Shown: positions 42,288 to 51,417, counted from the first letter of the stretch. The stretch is 64,000 nucleotides of DNA from SVTX01 sp045612105 (GCA_045612105.1 JAZKYL010000048.1:37728-101727), one strand, 5' to 3'. The notes: generated by a model from the sequence alone, not told the origin. Made by a program: numbers and translations.

Positions 42288-43133
42288 TTAATTTGGAACG
42301 GCAACACCGTTGATCTCTATCATTATACAAAGTGTATCGGTTGCAAGGGAAGGAACTGCGGCGAAAACAATATCAACCGTCTCTCCCGCGTATTGGGAAA
42401 GGTCTGCGCTGACACCGCTTGCAGTTGCGTGATCGTCTGTCATTCCACCCTGATAATTGCTGCCGGAAGCATATTTACTAAAGTCGCTTCTTCCTGTAAG
42501 AATATCCGCGGTTTGACTCATCGGATCACTTGCCTCACCAAAGCCGTCTCTATTATAGAATTCAGCATCGATCCAGGTCTTTCCGCCGTCGACCGACCAA
42601 ACGATCTTGTCAAATCCGCCTTGAACCATCGTCCAACCGGAAATCACCAATACTTTAGCGCCAAGCTCCTTCGTTGAATAATCGATCTTGTCGATCCTGA
42701 CGTCGGAGACCGCACCGGTATTCTGATAGGGAGCACCGTTGTCACCAGAGCCGTTGATAAAGTCAAGCATTGAAACGTAGGCAAGAGTTGAACCGTAGTA
42801 TCCTGAGCTTGGATCAACGTAGGGGCTATCAGTCTTCAGATTATCACTAATATCGCCGTCACCCTGATTATCGTCATTATCCTTGGGAGCGTATGGCGAA
42901 ATAGCACCTGTTTCAAAATCAATAGTGTCCTTAATTGAACCTGCAGAGACGATAAATCCATCTTCTTCCTCTGCATTCAATTCGCAAATACGCTCAAAGC
43001 TGTCAGCAATACCGAAATATGCTATATCAACGTAAGAGCTCGTAGACATTACAACGTTGAAAATATCAAAACGGACGTATTTAGCTAAATATTCGCCTTT
43101 GTCATTAGCCTCAATTGATAAAAATTTTATCAA
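42288..43133 (-). pseudogene. 5'-truncated surface protein sharing modules with two lipoproteins
   Basis: 281 residues read from TTG 43133, with no ribosome site, signal peptide or lipobox. Its first ~75 residues (EYLAKYVRFDIFNVVM; DIAYFGIADSFERICELN) align with the C-terminal modules of the 1540-residue lipoprotein (EYIAKFIRIDPYN; DLAYIGMCDTIEEICEL). Its last ~130 residues (KIVWSVDGGKTWIDAEFY; DLSQYAGETVDIVFAAVP) match the C-terminal module of the BspA lipoprotein at 8145. The hairpin after the 43223 operon lies only ~50 nt upstream, so the 5' part of the gene has been lost. Confidence 0.7.
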
Positions 43134-43180
43134 TTATTAACTACATAATTATCAATATTGAGAATCAGAAAACACTATTC

Positions 43181-43214
43181 AAACCACCATCAATTTGACC
43201 TTGATGGTGGTTTT
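43181..43214. terminator. Terminator hairpin of the 49.6-43.2 kb operon
   Basis: AAACCACCATCAA (43181-43193) pairs with TTGATGGTGGTTT (43201-43213) around 7 nt. Confidence 0.75.
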
Positions 43215-43222
43215 AAAAATTA

Positions 43223-44191
43223 TTAGATTTCTTTAAGATATACCTTCTTTTCTTCTTTTGCCGATCTGTGAGCGGCTTCAACGAAGACAGTTTTTGAAAC
43301 ACCACTTTCAACGCTTGCGGTAAAGGGAGTCTTATTTATGATACTGTCGACAAAAGCGTTAGCTTGACGCTCAAAGGCTTGCGCATCGGTAATAGGCTTG
43401 ACGTCGATGACCTGATGAGATTTGGTATGAAGAACGATTCTGTTAGGTCTTTCGATTCTCATATAACCGTTTTCACCGATAAAAGTCATAGCGCAATCGT
43501 AGCCGCCAACGGTTCCCGCACCGATAGAGTATTCACTAAGCAACATACCTCTTGCTCCGTTTTCATATTCAACGGTAAGACATGCACCGTTTTCGGTCTC
43601 CCAACCATAGGAATAGTCAAGTGCGGCATATACCGACTTCGCATCGGTTTCCATAAGCCACTCTACAAGATCATAATCGTGCACTGCAAGCTCGTGCATA
43701 CAGCCCGACTTCTGCATCCAAACCTTCCATCCCTCGGGAGGACAGGGTTGACTCTTGACCTCACTTGCGGCATAGATCCTACCAAGCTGACCGATAAGCT
43801 CCTTTGCTTTAAGGAAGACCTCCTCGTATCTCATCTTGAAGCCGATACCTACGCTCCTGCCGGTCTCGCGGCATTTTGCCTCAACCGCTCTTGCCTCCTC
43901 CACGTTGATGGTCAAGGGTTTTTCGCAAAGCACGTCGATTCCCCTGTCAAGAAGATCCATTACAACACTGAAATGCGCCATAGCAGGGGTCGCAACCGCC
44001 ACCACGTCTATTTTTTCGGGCACCTCGTCAATACTGGCGTATGCTTTACCGCCAAAATCCGACGCAAGGGCTTCTGCCGCTGTAAGATTTGTGTCAATAA
44101 GAGCGCAAAGATTTGTTTTTTCACATTTTGCAAATGCGTTTGCGTGGAGCTTTCCGATAGGTCCGCATCCTATAACTGCTACGTTTAACAT
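43223..44191 (-). CDS. Gfo/Idh/MocA-family oxidoreductase
   Basis: 322 residues. The Rossmann start NVAVIGCGPIGKLHANAFAK has the GxGxxG motif; DVLCEKPLTINVEEARAVE contains the EKP lysine; the sheet domain includes GIGFKMRYEEVFLKAKELI and MHELAVHDYDLVEWLM with the active-site type HDxD. It is a full-length NAD(P)-dependent sugar dehydrogenase of unknown substrate. Last gene of the six-gene operon, 4 nt after the 44196 gene. Confidence 0.9.
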   Translation of the reverse strand: MLNVAVIGCGPIGKLHANAFAKCEKTNLCALIDTNLTAAEALASDFGGKAYASIDEVPEKIDVVAVATPAMAHFSVVMDLLDRGIDVLCEKPLTINVEEARAVEAKCRETGRSVGIGFKMRYEEVFLKAKELIGQLGRIYAASEVKSQPCPPEGWKVWMQKSGCMHELAVHDYDLVEWLMETDAKSVYAALDYSYGWETENGACLTVEYENGARGMLLSEYSIGAGTVGGYDCAMTFIGENGYMRIERPNRIVLHTKSHQVIDVKPITDAQAFERQANAFVDSIINKTPFTASVESGVSKTVFVEAAHRSAKEEKKVYLKEI

Positions 44192-44195
44192 TGTT

Positions 44196-45287
44196 TTATT
44201 CCTCCGTATTTGTGTTAAAAATTACTTTTAAAGCTTTCTCAAAAAGCTTTTCATCACGAACAAAATTTGATCTGCACATTTCTTTGTAAAGCAGATTGAA
44301 ATTCTCCTTCGTTCGCTCGATGCCGATTCCCTCAAGCGTTGTCGGCATTCCCATCTCGCTCATCATCTCGGCAAAGGGTGCGACAAGCTCGTCTTCCGTG
44401 TTATAGACAAGCTGTGTGAGAAGCCCGATAGCGACCACCTCGCCGTGAAGATAACTCAATGCCTCCTTGGTGAATTTGGTGCGGAGCTGATAGTAAAGCT
44501 CGTGACCCAGCGCCGACTGTCCAAATCCCTTGGATATCCCGCTGATCATTCCCGTCACGGGAAGGCAGGCAAAGATGATATTCTCCACAGCCTTTGAAAA
44601 TTCGTGCCGCTCAATGCAATCACAAGCCTCTTCTCTGTTGGCAAGAATTGTTTCGTAGGTGTGCTTTGCAAGAACGCTTGCCGTCACGAGATCAATATTA
44701 AAGCTTTCGGTATCTACCTCTCTGTGCCCGTTTTTGATCTCGATATGCTTCGCCAATGCGTCCATTATCCCCGCCGCCACAAGACGGACGGGCTGGTTTA
44801 TCATAATGCCGTAATCAACAAAAATGCCTCTGACCTCTTCTTCAAGGTAGTAGTTGCCCACGGTCTTGCCGCTCTCGTCGTAAATTACCGACAGAGTGGT
44901 GAATGCGGCGCAGGTAGACAGCGAGGTGGGTACGGTATAGGTGGGAAGCTTGGCATAAACTCCGCAAAGCTTGGAAAAATCCATCGCTCTGCCGCCTCCG
45001 ACGCCGATTATCGCATCCGCGCCAAGCTCAAGAGCCTTTTCAGCATATTCACGTGCCGCCTTGTGGGCGCAAAAGCCATTGTATTCCACAAAAACGTATT
45101 CAATTCCCGCTTCGTCAAAGCCTCGAGTCAGTCTTTCCCTTGTAAGCGACAGCGCAGTCCTGCCTCCGACGACAAAAACCCTTTTTGCGGCACGTGAGAC
45201 CTGGTTTCCTACCGTCTCAAGCACGTCAAAGCCGCAGATATATCTGCCGCAACCGAATTTATAGGCAATATCAACTATTTCCGACAT
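44196..45287 (-). CDS. Iron-containing alcohol dehydrogenase-like (glycerol dehydrogenase-type) enzyme
   Basis: 363 residues. The N-terminal NAD domain has ADAIIGVGGGRAMDFSKL and TVPTSLSTCAAFTTLSV. Metal ligands typical of the GldA/glycerol-1-phosphate dehydrogenase group appear as AAGIMDALAKHIEIK (Asp), QSALGHELYYQL (His) and YLHGEVVAIGLL (His). It would reduce or oxidise a polyol or keto-sugar using Zn or Fe. In this operon it may reduce a keto-uronate-derived intermediate (inference). Confidence 0.85.
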   Translation of the reverse strand: MSEIVDIAYKFGCGRYICGFDVLETVGNQVSRAAKRVFVVGGRTALSLTRERLTRGFDEAGIEYVFVEYNGFCAHKAAREYAEKALELGADAIIGVGGGRAMDFSKLCGVYAKLPTYTVPTSLSTCAAFTTLSVIYDESGKTVGNYYLEEEVRGIFVDYGIMINQPVRLVAAGIMDALAKHIEIKNGHREVDTESFNIDLVTASVLAKHTYETILANREEACDCIERHEFSKAVENIIFACLPVTGMISGISKGFGQSALGHELYYQLRTKFTKEALSYLHGEVVAIGLLTQLVYNTEDELVAPFAEMMSEMGMPTTLEGIGIERTKENFNLLYKEMCRSNFVRDEKLFEKALKVIFNTNTEE

Positions 45288-45299
45288 ATACTCACCTCT

Positions 45300-46049
45300 T
45301 TAGCATCCGAGATATCCGCCGTCAACGGGGATTATCGCGCCGTTAATATAATCCGACGCGGAAGATGCAAGGAAGACCGCAACTCCGCCCACGTCCTCGG
45401 GTGTGCCCCATCTGCCCTGAGGTATGCGCGCAAGGATCTTTTTGTTTCTCTCCTCGTCCTCAATAAGCTTTGTATTCATTTGGGTCGCCATGTATCCGGG
45501 AGCTATGGCATTGACGTTGATTCCCTTTGATGCCCATTCATTGGACAGAGCCTTCGTCAGCTGCGCCACTCCGCCCTTGCTCGCCGCGTATGCGGGAACG
45601 GTATAGCCGCCGAAAAAGCTGAGCATACTTGCCACGTTTATTATTTTGCCGCATCCCTGCTTCAGCATCTCTCTGCCTGCCATCTGACAAAAATCAAAGG
45701 TTGCTGTGAGATTGATCTCAAGGACCGCATTCCAATCCTCGGCCGAAAAATCCTCGCTTGGACTTCTTCTCTGTATTCCCGCGCAGTTGACAAATATATC
45801 AACTCCTCCAAGAGTCGCTAACGCCTTATTAAACGCATTTTTTCTGCCCTCGGCGGTGGAAATGTCGCCATGAATACCGCAAACCTTTCCCAATGCCGAA
45901 AGCAATTCAACGCTTTCGGCAAGTGATGGACTTATATCAATTATCGCAAGGGACGCACCCGCGGAAAGAAGCGCTTTAGCCATTCCCGAGCCAAGCCCGT
46001 TGCCCGCCGCTCCTGTTATGATCGCTGTTTTACCTTTTAATGAAAACAT
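45300..46049 (-). CDS. kduD: 2-dehydro-3-deoxy-D-gluconate 5-dehydrogenase
   Basis: 249 residues from ATG 46049 (AGGTG upstream). Short-chain dehydrogenase with a TGAAGNGLGSGMA cofactor loop, FVNCAGIQRR, catalytic Ser/Tyr/Lys in VASMLSFFGG and YAASKG, and the phrases INVNAIAPGYMATQMN and FLASSASDYINGAIIPVDGG, which are very close to KduD. KduD reduces 2,5-diketo-3-deoxygluconate to 2-keto-3-deoxygluconate. The gene before it encodes a KduI/IolB-type domain, the enzyme expected one step earlier, and GH88 (34752) would make their substrate. Confidence 0.88.
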   Translation of the reverse strand: MFSLKGKTAIITGAAGNGLGSGMAKALLSAGASLAIIDISPSLAESVELLSALGKVCGIHGDISTAEGRKNAFNKALATLGGVDIFVNCAGIQRRSPSEDFSAEDWNAVLEINLTATFDFCQMAGREMLKQGCGKIINVASMLSFFGGYTVPAYAASKGGVAQLTKALSNEWASKGINVNAIAPGYMATQMNTKLIEDEERNKKILARIPQGRWGTPEDVGGVAVFLASSASDYINGAIIPVDGGYLGC

Positions 46050-46060
46050 TATCTCACCTC

Positions 46061-47722
46061 TCAAATGTTGGGGTCCGTCACGGCAAGATCGTATCTTCTT
46101 TGCGCGTGACTTTTGGCGGCAAGCACCCAGAAATATGTATTTTTGCTGTCGGGGATCGCGCAGGTGGGGTGATAGCCCTTGGGAGCGATCACCATATCGC
46201 CGTCCGTAATAACGTAAGCTGTGGCATCCGCAAAGTTCTCTCCTAAATTGTAGCTGTAATGCAGACCCTTTTCGGTGTCAAAATAGCAATAGACCTCCTC
46301 AAGATCCTTTTCGTGCTGATGAGGCTTCCAGCTTGTCCACGCTCCGTCACCGCTCCAGGTAACACCGCATATAAGCCTTGATGCGGCATCCTGAGGCGCC
46401 AAGGTAAACATGACCTCGCGGCTTCCCGAGCCCTCGCCGTGTATCTGATGGATGTCACCGAGAGGGAGACTCATATCCATTTTTCTAATAAACGGTTTGC
46501 CGTATCCCTCGCATTTTGCCGCGCCGATGTAGATGGAGCAATCCTCCACCGCATCAATACCAACGGCAATTTTTGAGGGAATATAGAAGCTGTCAAGAGT
46601 GTCAAGCTGATCGTCAAGCGCGCCCGAGAGGGCAACCTTTCCTTTTGTCACAAGCAGATTCATCTCAAGTGTGTCATCCGAAAGGGTGTAATACTCGCCC
46701 TTTTTCAGATTCAGACGGAAAATGCTTGCCTCAAGGCATTCGCCCTCGGTGGGAGTAACGACAGGATAAAGACCGCTATGCCCGTGGGAGGATTTTTTCC
46801 AATTTCGGTTGGTCTTAGCACCCTGCAAAAGCTCCTTGACGTCATCCATACAAGCCTTGGCGAGATTTGCGCCGCTGGGCAAAAATTGATTGCCCTCCTG
46901 CACGCTCTCTACCACAAGCGCTCCGTCGTATCCGATCTCCTCAAGGGCTGAGATCACTCCGTGCCAGTCAATACCACCCTGCAGGATGCGGCGGTGAGCA
47001 AAATACTGCTTCTCCGCCCTCTCCTCAAAGCAAACGGGGGTAAATCTGCCGATGTGCTTCGCATAAAAGCCGTATTCAAAGCAATGGGGATGGTTGCCCG
47101 AGTCAAGCCTGATGATGTCCTTAACGTGGACGTTGAAAATGTACTTTTTCAGCTTTCTTACGGTTTCGTAAGTATAGTTTTCGGGCACCTGATAAAGATT
47201 GACCGGATCAAGAGTCAGCCCTACGTTTTCGCGGTCGATAAGCTCCAAAAGCTTAAGGCTTGCGTCTGCCTTATCGCAGAGCGTGCCGTGGTGCATCTCC
47301 ATAAAGATCAGGATTCCCTTTTCCATAGCATAGTCGGCAGACATTTGCATCCATTTCGCCGCCTTTCGGAAGGTAGCCTCGTCTGCCCTGGCTGATTCTA
47401 TCCAGCCCGGCCACACTCTGACCGATCTCGCCGACATAAAGCTTGCTATATCAACGTACTTTTTGAAGGTCTCAAAAGCTGTCTCGCATCCATCCTCGTC
47501 AAGAAGAGCATAATTTCCCGTAAAACAGGAAAGGCCGTTTACAGAAATATTCTTATCATTCAAAAAATTCTTAATTTCACTTAACGTATCGTGAGACACG
47601 TTAGGATTCACATGTGTTGAACGAAGCTCGACTGTATCATAGCCATATCTTACCGCCGCTTCAAGATGATCCCAGACTGATCTGTCGTCAAACATCTGAC
47701 CAGAAAGTCCTATTTTTCTCAT
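46061..47722 (-). CDS. Fusion of a TIM-barrel sugar isomerase and a KduI/IolB-type cupin
   Basis: 553 residues. Residues ~1-285 are an AP-endonuclease-2-type xylose-isomerase-like barrel: GYDTVELRSTHVNPNVSHDT, ILIFMEMHHGTLCDKADA, LTLDPVNLYQ, IFNVHVKDIIR and GYDGALVVES hold the metal-ligand Glu/Asp/His residues. Residues ~310-553 are a bicupin of the KduI/IolB family: SWKPHQHEKDLEEVYCYFD carries the HxH..E metal site and APKGYHPTCAIPD the distal His. KduI isomerises 5-keto-4-deoxyuronate and IolB 5-deoxyglucuronate; EVYCYF favours KduI, GYHP recalls IolB. A single chain could carry out two successive isomerisations before KduD. Confidence 0.85.
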   Translation of the reverse strand: MRKIGLSGQMFDDRSVWDHLEAAVRYGYDTVELRSTHVNPNVSHDTLSEIKNFLNDKNISVNGLSCFTGNYALLDEDGCETAFETFKKYVDIASFMSARSVRVWPGWIESARADEATFRKAAKWMQMSADYAMEKGILIFMEMHHGTLCDKADASLKLLELIDRENVGLTLDPVNLYQVPENYTYETVRKLKKYIFNVHVKDIIRLDSGNHPHCFEYGFYAKHIGRFTPVCFEERAEKQYFAHRRILQGGIDWHGVISALEEIGYDGALVVESVQEGNQFLPSGANLAKACMDDVKELLQGAKTNRNWKKSSHGHSGLYPVVTPTEGECLEASIFRLNLKKGEYYTLSDDTLEMNLLVTKGKVALSGALDDQLDTLDSFYIPSKIAVGIDAVEDCSIYIGAAKCEGYGKPFIRKMDMSLPLGDIHQIHGEGSGSREVMFTLAPQDAASRLICGVTWSGDGAWTSWKPHQHEKDLEEVYCYFDTEKGLHYSYNLGENFADATAYVITDGDMVIAPKGYHPTCAIPDSKNTYFWVLAAKSHAQRRYDLAVTDPNI

Positions 47723-47737
47723 TTTTCTATCCTCTTC

Positions 47738-48751
47738 TCATTTAAGCTCAATAACTTGGTGAATCCTTGCGCTCTCAAGTGCCGCCTCCTGAACTTTGAT
47801 GACCTCGATTATCTTGTCGCCTGAGGAGATCGGCTCTCTGCCATTATCTACCGCATCAACAAATTCAAGATACTGTCGGGCAAAATTAGAAAGGCTTCCG
47901 TCATCCTCCCAGACAAGACGACCGTTCAAGGAAAGCTTTGTTTCGTCGCTCAGATACATCGTCTTTTTCGTGCCCTGAATGTACCTTTCATAGATCGCGT
48001 CGGCACTGGAGAGCATTTTGCCCTCGCCGTTCCAGGACTCGTCCTTCATTTTGGTATTCCACGACATTCTGATAGCCGCAAAGCGTTCACCGCTGAAGCC
48101 GAGCGTCATAATGACCTCATCCTCCCCTTCCCATGTGGGATTGACCGAATAAGACTCGCAATAAACTCTTTTGGGTGTCTCGCCAAACGCCCAAAGGCAA
48201 TAGTCGATGATATGGCTACCCCAGATGGGTATCATAAGCCCCCCCGCCGTCTCGACCTTGTTCCACCACTCGGTAGGCGCTTTTTCGAGATAAGCGTAGA
48301 GATTTGCCGATACACTGACAAGCTCGCCTATCTCTCCCTTGTTTATTCGGTCGATAGAAGCCATAACGGGCTCAAAAAATCTGCGGCTTTGACCTATCAT
48401 CAAGGTCACGTTATTCTTCCTTGCCGCATCGTTCATTATTTTGCACTCCGCAACCGTATTAGCCATAGGCTTTTCAAGTAAAATATGCTTTCCCGCCTCT
48501 GCCGCCTTCACGGTATATTCCGCGTGGAGATGATTTGGAAGACATATATCCACCGCTTCAAAGTCCACACTCGCAACAGCGTCTTCAAATGAATCAAAGG
48601 CATTTTCAATTCCGTATTCAAGACAGAAATCGCGTGTTTTACCGAGATCTCTGCCAACCGCAGCAACGATCTGAATCTTGTCCGCTATTTGAGACGCTCC
48701 CGCTATATGGCTCTTGGCGATTCTGCCGCAACCTATTATGCAAATTCTCAT
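47738..48751 (-). CDS. Gfo/Idh/MocA-family oxidoreductase
   Basis: 337 residues. RICIIGCGRIAKSHIAGA is the NAD-binding start, GKHILLEKPMANTVAEC the EKP motif, LMIGQSRRFFEPVMASIDRI opens the catalytic sheet domain, and IWGSHIIDYCLWAFG is the HxxD-type active-site helix. Full-length sugar dehydrogenase of unknown substrate. The start overlaps the stop of the isomerase gene upstream (ATGA), so coupled in the operon. Confidence 0.9.
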   Translation of the reverse strand: MRICIIGCGRIAKSHIAGASQIADKIQIVAAVGRDLGKTRDFCLEYGIENAFDSFEDAVASVDFEAVDICLPNHLHAEYTVKAAEAGKHILLEKPMANTVAECKIMNDAARKNNVTLMIGQSRRFFEPVMASIDRINKGEIGELVSVSANLYAYLEKAPTEWWNKVETAGGLMIPIWGSHIIDYCLWAFGETPKRVYCESYSVNPTWEGEDEVIMTLGFSGERFAAIRMSWNTKMKDESWNGEGKMLSSADAIYERYIQGTKKTMYLSDETKLSLNGRLVWEDDGSLSNFARQYLEFVDAVDNGREPISSGDKIIEVIKVQEAALESARIHQVIELK

Positions 48752-49578
48752 AAACCAAATTTCTCCTCAAGATCCTTGAAGTATTTGATCTCACCAATAA
48801 ACTCCTTCTCCATAAGCTCAAAGCTTTCGGGATGATACATAGGCATAAAGATACCGGGACCCGAAAATCCGATCTTCTTCAGTTCTTCAAAGAGTGTGAT
48901 ATGGTTTGTCGCACCGTTCTGCGCCGGAGCGAAGGGACGGTACCAGCCCTTGTTGCCGTCTCCCTTGTCCTCTCCGCGCACCATCATAGCGTCTTTTTCG
49001 CCGAGGGCGCAAATGTATTCACCAAGCAGGGGCACCTGATAGGTCAGAAGCTCATAGCCTTCGATCGAGAAGTTATTTCCGGGATCCAGCTTAACACCAA
49101 GAAACTTGGGATCAAGACCCTTGACACAGTTATACGCGGTAGTGGCGTTATGAGGATATGCTAAGCCGTGGATCTGCACCACCGCCTGAATGTTTGCTTT
49201 CTCGGCGACCTCGGCAACCTTCGCAAGATTTCTCTTGGTAAACTCCTCGATCTCACGTATTCTGCCCTCAAAATCCTTTTTGTATGAATACGCAAGACGG
49301 AATTTTTCAATGCCGCTGTCACTCATAGCCTTCAGGAGGTCAGCCTTCTTTTCGACGTCGGTAATAGCAATATCGGTGTCGGCATATTTGACCTCAAGAC
49401 CGTATTTTTCGGCGGTCTTAACGAATACGGGCGTCGCCTCCTTGAGATTGCTCTCATTTATCCAATAACCGTTACGAATAAGTGCATTGGGACCGTCGAT
49501 GCCGTACATACAGCATTTTTCCATAAGCTCATCGGCGGAAAAGTCCTTAAAATTCTTGGCAAACAAATAGTGCTTCAT
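48748..49578 (-). CDS. TIM-barrel sugar phosphate isomerase/epimerase family protein
   Basis: 276 residues from ATG 49578. The AP-endonuclease-2/xylose-isomerase-like barrel shows ADELMEKCCMYGIDGPNALI, AVVQIHGLAYPHNATTAYNC, KFLGVKLDPGNNFSIEGYEL and FSGPGIFMPMYHPESFELM, giving the usual His/Asp/Glu metal positions. It is the first gene of the six-gene operon running to 43223. Probably isomerises or epimerises a keto-sugar that the following oxidoreductase produces or uses. Confidence 0.85.
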   Translation of the reverse strand: MKHYLFAKNFKDFSADELMEKCCMYGIDGPNALIRNGYWINESNLKEATPVFVKTAEKYGLEVKYADTDIAITDVEKKADLLKAMSDSGIEKFRLAYSYKKDFEGRIREIEEFTKRNLAKVAEVAEKANIQAVVQIHGLAYPHNATTAYNCVKGLDPKFLGVKLDPGNNFSIEGYELLTYQVPLLGEYICALGEKDAMMVRGEDKGDGNKGWYRPFAPAQNGATNHITLFEELKKIGFSGPGIFMPMYHPESFELMEKEFIGEIKYFKDLEEKFGL

Positions 49579-49639
49579 TTTTCACTCTCCAATAATTATA
49601 AATTTTTCTTTACAATTCGACAGTGTCGAAAACGCATCA

Positions 49640-49675
49640 AAAAGCGCAGAATGATATAAATACTATCATTCTGCG
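49640..49675 (-). terminator. Terminator of the AraC gene at 49728
   Basis: CGCAGAATGATA (49645-49656) pairs perfectly with 49664-49675; the minus strand continues CTTTTTG. Confidence 0.85.
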
Positions 49676-49727
49676 TTAATAATATCAAATTTCATAAAAA
49701 ATGTAAATAGATAAACTTCGCTTACAG

Positions 49728-50504
49728 TTATAAATTTTTCCTATCTTGACTCTTGGTAAAATTCACGGGTGACAGTCCGTAATAATCCTTGAACGAGTTT
49801 GAAAAATACGCTATGTTTTCAAATCCCAGAACAGAAGAGACCTCCTTGACGGTATATTCACCGCTTTTCAAATAAAAGAGTGCCTGCTCCATCTTTTTGG
49901 ATTTTTGATATTGTAATATTCCCATTCCCATTTTATTTCTAAAAACGTTTCCAATATACTTGGGGGACAGATAAAGCGCTCCGGCTATCTCCTTTATTGT
50001 CAACTGCTTTCCTATGTTGATGGATATGTATTTTTTAATCTCGGCAACGATACTGTGGTGCTCATCCTCTCCACCCTCAAGCATATATTCGCCAAGTGCC
50101 TCTGTCAAAAAGGAGAAAACGCGGGGTAATATATTGTCACTACTGCCGTCCTTGGCGCCGTATTGCTCCATTTCATTAAAGAACTCGGCATAGTCACCGT
50201 AATACCTGCTATCTTTAAGCTTACACAAAATTCTTTCTCTCACCGCTTCCGCATCGATAGAACCGCCAAAACGGAAACCTATGTATAATATGTACGCTAC
50301 CGAAGGGGTGCTGTTGCGAAAGAAATGGGGCTCGTTTGGCTTGACAAGCGACACATCAAAGGCTTTCATATCCTCGGTGATAATAATGATCTCCCAAAAG
50401 TGATGACTGTGCTCCTTGCCAACCCAATTGGGCTGACATTCAAGAGAGCCGATCATGTCTATTGATAAAGACATCGACGCATTTATCTGAACTCTGTTTT
50501 CCAT
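49728..50504 (-). CDS. AraC-family transcriptional regulator
   Basis: 258 residues. N-terminal cupin-type sensor (HSHHFWEIIIITEDMKAFDV; KPNEPHFFRN), linker, and C-terminal double HTH (LTIKEIAGALYLSPKYIGNV; TVKEVSSVLGFENIAYFSNS). It is transcribed in the same direction as the adjacent six-gene operon and separated by its own terminator, so it is the likely regulator of that operon. Confidence 0.88.
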   Translation of the reverse strand: MENRVQINASMSLSIDMIGSLECQPNWVGKEHSHHFWEIIIITEDMKAFDVSLVKPNEPHFFRNSTPSVAYILYIGFRFGGSIDAEAVRERILCKLKDSRYYGDYAEFFNEMEQYGAKDGSSDNILPRVFSFLTEALGEYMLEGGEDEHHSIVAEIKKYISINIGKQLTIKEIAGALYLSPKYIGNVFRNKMGMGILQYQKSKKMEQALFYLKSGEYTVKEVSSVLGFENIAYFSNSFKDYYGLSPVNFTKSQDRKNL

Positions 50505-50546
50505 TCCGTGCCTCCCTTCCTGATTTACATAATATTATGCTTATTT

Positions 50547-50575
50547 AGTATAGCATCGTTTTCTATGTTTGTCAA
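50547..50575 (-). promoter_or_regulatory. Promoter of the AraC gene at 50504
   Basis: On the minus strand TTGACA (50575-50570), 17-bp spacer, TATACT (50552-50547). Confidence 0.8.
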
Positions 50576-50702
50576 CTTTTGTTTTCAATTTTGATTATTC
50601 GTCGTATCGCAAAGATTTTCTCTTCCGCACGTATCTGCTCAATAGAGCTGGATTTCTGACTATTAATCATATCTCGCCTTTCACTGCTTACTGTTCGCAA
50701 CA

Positions 50703-51095
50703 TTAATTACCTGCAGCTATCTCACCCTTCCAATCAAGGATGCCGCCAAACTCTACGATGTTCATATATCCGAGCTTGATCAGCTTTTCAGCCGCTTCCT
50801 TACTACGGCGACCGCTACGGCAATAGACCATAATAAGCTGATCTTTATTGGGCAATTCGGCAATCTCCTCTTTTCCGATACTCTCGTTGGGAACGTTGAT
50901 GGCACCAGGAATATGCCCTGCGGTAAACTCATCGGGTCTGCGCACGTCGAGAATAATATAGCCGCTCTCCTTCTCCATCATATCAACCGCCTCGTCCATG
51001 CTTATCTGACGATAGGCATTCTCTGTTGAGTTACCTGCACCGCCGCATCCGGTAAACATAAGCGCGGACAATAATATCGGTATAAATTTTTTCAT
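50703..51095 (-). CDS. Rhodanese-like lipoprotein
   Basis: 130 residues from ATG 51095 (GGGAG upstream); the longer frame is noncoding. Lipobox LMFTGC (Cys17), then a single rhodanese domain: YIILDVRRPDEFTAGHIPGA and the active-site loop VYCRSGRRSKEAAEKL, with the catalytic cysteine in CRSGRRS. It is tethered outside the membrane and would transfer sulfane sulfur or act in redox or thiol chemistry. Confidence 0.9.
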   Translation of the reverse strand: MKKFIPILLSALMFTGCGGAGNSTENAYRQISMDEAVDMMEKESGYIILDVRRPDEFTAGHIPGAINVPNESIGKEEIAELPNKDQLIMVYCRSGRRSKEAAEKLIKLGYMNIVEFGGILDWKGEIAAGN

Positions 51096-51210
51096 AATCT
51101 TTCTCCCTGTTGGTTCTTTTTTGGTTACTATAATAAAATTATACCACAAAACATTCTTTTTTTCAATATGGTTCGGTAAACAAAGAAACCGCTTTTTTGA
51201 TCTCATTGTT

Positions 51211-51264
51211 GCAAAAATGCAATCTGATTTTATAATAGCAAAAATGCAATCCGATTTTATAATA
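51211..51264. repeat. 27-bp tandem duplication
   Basis: GCAAAAATGCAATCTGATTT and following bases at 51211-51237 recur at 51238-51264 with one substitution. Each copy ends in TATAATA. No gene is attached. Confidence 0.85.
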
Positions 51265-51417
51265 TATATTGATTTTCAATTAAATTTGTGCTATAATTTA
51301 TAATACACAGCCAACTGAGTTGTAACCCAAATCGTCAATGCGGTTAAAATCCTTATTTCACAAGGGAAATTTCAAATTATAAAAAAGAAGAAAGTGTTGT
51401 GTACATGAGATGCAATG
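51265..51417. other. Short intergenic stretch before the tandem repeats
   Basis: AT rich, no supported frame, promoter or hairpin seen. Confidence 0.5.

Noticed and set aside
51211..51264. CRISPR-like repeat
   Set aside because: Only two adjacent units with no spacer between them and no cas genes; no CRISPR array was seen anywhere in the window.
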